64,000 bases of DNA from Dastarcus helophoroides (lineage: Eukaryota > Arthropoda > Insecta > Coleoptera > Bothrideridae). Where the stretch lies: the NCBI GenBank assembly GCA_028583605.1, contig CM053333.1:30111302-30175301 (forward strand), given 5' to 3'. How positions within the stretch are numbered: the stretch's first letter is position 1; each line of letters opens with the position of its first letter. The notes beneath the pieces were generated by a model, which was not told the DNA's origin, did not search any database, and worked only from the letters and a program-made list of their open reading frames with translations. Made by a program: the position numbers and the translations under genes. Below, in pieces: positions 50,501 through 56,500 of the stretch.

Positions 50501-53500
50501 CACAAAAAGTTTAAATTTCAAGAAAAAGGGCGATACCTTATTAAAAATTTTGATTCATTTGAAAAAAAATTTCGACACAGTATTTTCAAGATTTTACTTT
50601 TTTTGAAAATTTTAGACTTTTCCTAGGGTTAATTTTTTCGAAAATGTAGGCCTTTTTTAAAATATTGAATTTTTTAACGATTTTGTTATATTTTCACAAT
50701 TTTTGCTGTTTAAAAATTCTCATTTTATTCGAAAATGTCAATTTTTTTACAAGCTGGACTTTTTCCAAAATTTGTACCTTTTGAAGTTTTTGAGCTTTCG
50801 CAAAATTTCACTTTTTTTCAAAATTTAGAATTTTTTGAAAATTTCCATATTTTTTTTAAATTATAAAAAATGTTGGTTATTCCTAAAAATGTTGACTTTA
50901 TTAATTTTCAGCTATTAGTTTTCAAAATTTTGAGTTTTTTTACATCTACATTTTCTTCAAAATTTGGAGTTTTCAAAATTCCATTTTTTTTAAAGAGTTT
51001 CAATTGTTCTTTATTTGAATCAGAAAAATTTTTTAATATCGATTTTTTTGAAATTTTCGACTATTTAAATTTTTTTTAAATTTCATTTAAATTTTTTTTG
51101 AAAATGTCGACAATTTTATTTGAAAATGTCGACAATTTTATTTGGAAATTTCAAAACTGTTTCAAATTAACTTTCCAATTAAAATTTTCGATTTTCTAAA
51201 AAATGTTCTACTTTTTTCAAAATTTCAGCTATCCAAAATTTTGATTTTTTTTGTTGAAAATTTAAACTTCAAAATTTGAACCATTTTTTGAATTTTTTTA
51301 ATAATTTTGGGATTTCTTCGATATGAAGAAGACTTCGAAAAAAATCGTTTTACTTTGAAAATTTGACCAAACATTTTTCAATTTTTTAAAATCTCGAATT
51401 TTTTTTTCAAAATTTTGACCATTTTTAAAATTTTATTCCAGTTATTTCCAAAATATTAACTTTTTTGAAAATTAAAATTTAAAAAAAAAAATCAAATGTT
51501 CAAATTTTTAAAAAGCTCAATTTCTTCAGTGTTGAAATTTTTTTTACAATTTCTATTACTTTTTAAAAATCTTGGAAATTTTAATTTTTCATGAAAATTG
51601 TTACATTATTTAAATTACGATATTTTTAAAAAATTTTAAAATTCTCATTGTTTTCAAAAATTTAATCTTTTGTTTAAAAATTTAAATTTGACTTTTTGTC
51701 TTTTTTATATTTCAAGTTTTTTGAACATTTCCTCTATTTTCCAAAATTTAGACTTTTTCAAAAATTTCGTTTTGTCCAAAATCACAATATCTTTCGTTTC
51801 GAAATAAAATTCGAAGTGTAGACCGTTTTTTGGAAATGTTACTTTAAAACTTGAATCGTTGTAATAAATTTTCTATTTTCGTGAAAATTTGTATTTCAAA
51901 AAACTCTATTGTTTAATTTCAATTTTTTAAACCACAAAATTCGAGCATTTTTTTCAAAAAATTTCAAGTTTATCGAAATTTCTTCCATCTTTTGAAACTT
52001 TCCAATTCAAGTTTAAAACTTTTATTTTTTTTTAAATCAACGGTAATATGAAAATTTCAACTTTTTTAAAAATTACGAATTTTTTCGAAAGTTTCGTCAC
52101 TTATTCCAATTTTAGAATTTTTGAAATTCTTCTTTAATGTTATATTTTTTTTCAAAATACCCATGGTTTTTAAAATCTTAGCTTTTTTCTGGAAATTTGT
52201 ACTTTCTACGAAAATTTTGACATTTTTTAAAATTCTGACGCCTTATATTCAATTTTTCAAAAATTTTTTGCAAACCTCAGTTTTTTTTAAATCTCTACTC
52301 TTTTTCACATCGTGCTTGTTTTTTTTTTGATAATTTTGATTTTTAAATTTCGCATTTTTCAAAGTTTGCGAAAATTTTAATTTGTGCAACTTTTCAAAAT
52401 GTTGAGCATTTTTAAAAAATTTCAAATTTTCTTATAATTTTGGTTTTTCTTGAATATTTAGTCTTTCAAAAAAATTATACTTTTTTTTGAAAATTTGAAA
52501 ATTCCAATTTTACGACATTTTTTTTAGTAAGATTTTCTTTCAAGGCTGAAAATTGGAAGAGTTTCGATATTTCTAAAAACAATTCCGATTCTGATTCTTG
52601 CACTATTTTACACATTTGCAAATTTTGATTAAGTTGATTGTTTTTTTTTTAATTTGTAACCTTCAATACCGAAATAATCCCGGGATTGGGTAAATGTAAT
52701 CTCGAAATCCCGGGATTGGAAATATGGATCGGGATCGAATTCCCTACCTGTGACATAACAAAATTTGTCATGGCGGGGGTAAAAAGTGTCCAACCCATGA
52801 TCTAGAGTAAATTCATAAGTAACTGGCTATGTGGAAAGTGTTTAAATTGTGTTTTAATTAAATTATGCGGAGTACGAGATTAAAACAAATCTCGTTCCCA
52901 ATGTATCACACAGTCAACAGACAAAGGCATAATAAACAAAGACTAGACCGTACACAAATATAAAGTGTATAAAAACTAGAAAAAATTTAATTTAAATTTG
53001 CAAAATAAAATGTTTATCTTTGATATTACCATCAATTCAAAAAAACAAACACGTTTTATCATTGTTTTAAGTTTTCACTTCTATCGGCAGTCCCGAGCTT
53101 CCTAATTTTTTAAAATAAATTCGGAGTCTTTCTGGAAAGCTCGACTTTTTTTTGAAAGATTCGAAAAAAAAATTAAAATTTTCAGATTACACAATAGCCC
53201 TAAATTTAATCTAATTTTTTGACTTTCTGCCAAAAATGTTGAATTCAAATTTTAAAAATTTAATTTTTTTCATAAAATTAAGATTTTTCTCTTAAAATTT
53301 CGATATTAAAAAGAGAATTTTTTACTTTGTTGCTGTTAAATCAAAATGTTTTACAGTTTAGAATTTACGCGCAAACTTTCATTTTTTTAAAATAAATTTC
53401 GAGTTTTTTTTATTCCAGCTGCAATTGAGATGTAATTTTTTGGACAAACATTGGTCTATGATTATTATTTCCAAACGCTTCTCCAAACTTTGTTACTGCA

Positions 53501-56500
53501 TATTTTGTTTCGTGTTTTTTTTTGTCCGTTTAAATTTGCCAATAAAATTAATATTGATCTAAATAATTGTTCCAAGAATAAATCGTTCTTTCCGAAATTT
53601 TATTTATTTTTTTACAATATTCACACTTACTTTTTGCATATTCGTCCTAAAATTTTAATAACTCAATTTGTTTACCTATTTTTTAAACTGAAAATTTCGC
53701 GTTTTTTTTTTAATAAATCACTGTTTTTGGAATTTTCAACTTTTCCTCAAAATTCCGTGCTTAACTTTAAATTTTTTACTTTTTTCATTAAAGAATTAGA
53801 CACTGGAAATATCCATTATTTTTTAGAAATTCTGAATGCTTTAGAGAAATTTTTTTTCTTAAATTGTTATTTTTCAATTCTGAAGCTTCATTTTTTAAAA
53901 TTCCCAACTTGAGTCAGTCAAAGTTTCGAAAAGAAAGGAATTTTTTAAAACCAATGTTTCGGAAAAAAGAAATTTATATTACAAAAATGTTGGACGTTTT
54001 CGTCAAAATTTTACCAAAACTGGAAAATTTTGAAAAAACATTTGAAATTTTGAGACAAATTAAAGATTTTCAAAAATCGCGAATTTATAATAACAAAAAT
54101 CTCTGTAAAGACAAATATATTACTTTTTTTTTTATTTCGACTTTTAGACTCAGAACTGACATTTTTTCATAAAATATTGATTATTTATTTTTTTTAATTC
54201 GACGCTAAGCTCGTTTCGACAGATTTTTTTACTAAAATTACAGTTTTCGAAAACTTTAAATTTTCCACAAAATTGCAACTTCAACTTTGACTCTAAGGAT
54301 TCGACTAGACCAGGGGTTCCCAACCTCGTGCCCGCGGGCACCATGGCGCCCGCGGAACATTTCATATGTGCCCGCCACTATTCGACAGAGACAGAATATT
54401 TTCATAAACATTAATTAAAAATGTGAATTATTTTTATTTATTTGTTAGAGTTCAAATTTTTTGAGTGCCTAGGTTTATGAAATACGTTCGTATGTTTGCG
54501 ATATTATATAAAATTGAATCATTTTTCCGTTCGACATATTTATGCGAATCATTGTTTTCAAACATGAACTTAATAAAATCAAGATATAGATCTCGACTCA
54601 CCGATGAGCATCTTTATGATTGTTTGCTAACAGTATTATCTTCATACTCTCCTAATTATGAAGCACTGGTCAATAATACGCAATGCCAAAGATCACTTTG
54701 ACATATTGATATTTTATTTTTTATAAAATGTTTTCTTTGTATTTGTTTTTTGTTTTCTTTGTTTACGTTTTGCAAATACATTTCTCCGTGTGTATGAAAT
54801 TTGAATAATAATTTATTATTTTGAAACATTTTTGTTTATTATTTATTTACAAATTATGAATATAAGAAAATAAATTATGGGAAAATGAGAAGTTATGGAA
54901 GGAGTTTGTAGATTAAAAATATGTGGTGCCCGCCACTCTACCGATATTTTAGAATGTGCTCTAGACTACAAAAAGGTTGGGAACCCCTGGACTAGACACT
55001 GAAAATTTCCATTTTTTTTTTTAAGATATTTCGAATTCTTCGCAAAATATTCATTTGTTTTTTATTTCAAAGATTAATTTATTATGATTTCCAGATTTAA
55101 TAATTCGAATTTCCGAGAAAAAATAAAATGAAGTTCTGAAAATCCAAATTAAATGCTGAAAAAGTAGATAGGTTACCATATCGGCAATTAAACAAACGTA
55201 TCGCGTAATTATTTCTTTTAATTTCCGATGTGACAAAGGGGTAAAAACCTTCTATGGACTTAATCGTAAGCCACGTGTTTAGTTCAGTGCTCTAGTAGAT
55301 GTTGACGGTAAAAATTTTGAAAAACTCAAAATTTATATTAAAAAAATTTGGACTTTGTCGTCAAAATTTGGACCCAAAAACAAAAATTTCAAGAACAAAT
55401 TTAACCTTCTGAAATAAATTTAAAAATTTCCCGATAATCCAACTTAAAAATTGAATGTCTTATCGATTTTTTTATTTAATATTTCGACTTTAAATCTCAT
55501 AATTTTGAATCGTCTCCCAAAATTTTGGACTTGACATTTCGCCATTTTTTTCTCCAATTTTGATTTAAACCTACCTAGATTTTTACTTAAAAAATTTACA
55601 AACTTCGAAACCTTATTTTGTATCATTTCTAATATTGACGCGAAATTTGGAGAAAAAGTCGAAAATTTGAGAAATAAAATTTCGGAAAAAATAGAAATAA
55701 CCTTTTTGTTTCAAATTTCGACTTTTAATCTCAAATTTGAATTGTTTCCCGAAATTTTGAACCTTAACTTGAAATTTTGACATTTTTCGCGAAATTTTAA
55801 GGCAAACATTGATTTTTACTAAAAATATTTACTCAATTCGAAACTTTATTTTTTATAATTTCTAATCTTAATGCGGAATTTAGAGAAAAAAAATTTGAGA
55901 GTAGTAAAAATTTTGAAAAAAGATAAACTAGAAATTTTACTTCCATATACGGTTTCACACCCCTTTACCACATCCGTAATTAAATAAATAATTACGGGAT
56001 ACATATTTCGCCAGCAGAGCTGGCATTTTCAAGCGCACTAATCCAAAGAGATTAGCAAAAGATGCATCGACGTCATCTGCATCGAGATTCAAATCGATAT
56101 TGGCGGTCTTTTGTTTTCTTTCCTATTTCTAATTGTTTAACACATCTGGTGGATGCAATTTTGATCTGCCACAAATTACCTTCAATAAACTGGAGGTCGC
56201 CAATGGTCCTTTATTTCCATTAAGGGTAACTGGCCTCTGGTTGATGTAAATTGTTTCGTATGCATCAAGTTCTCTGTTATTTGTAACCGATCTTAACAAT
56301 TTTAAATTTTCGATGTTAATTTTGTGTCCTGTACTTATCACATGTAAGGCGACACTTATTTAATTGCCGATGTGGTAAAGGGGTGAAACCTTACATGGAT
56401 TTAATCACAAGCCACAGTATTTAGTTCAGTGCTCTAGTAGAAATTTTACTCTTCATTTAAAATTTCTACTTAAATCCATTTTAGATTTATCTCTCAAAAT

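Noticed and set aside
53451..54172. 153- and 102-codon plus frames
   Set aside because: Extreme Phe/Leu/Lys/Asn content, no domain, inside motif DNA.
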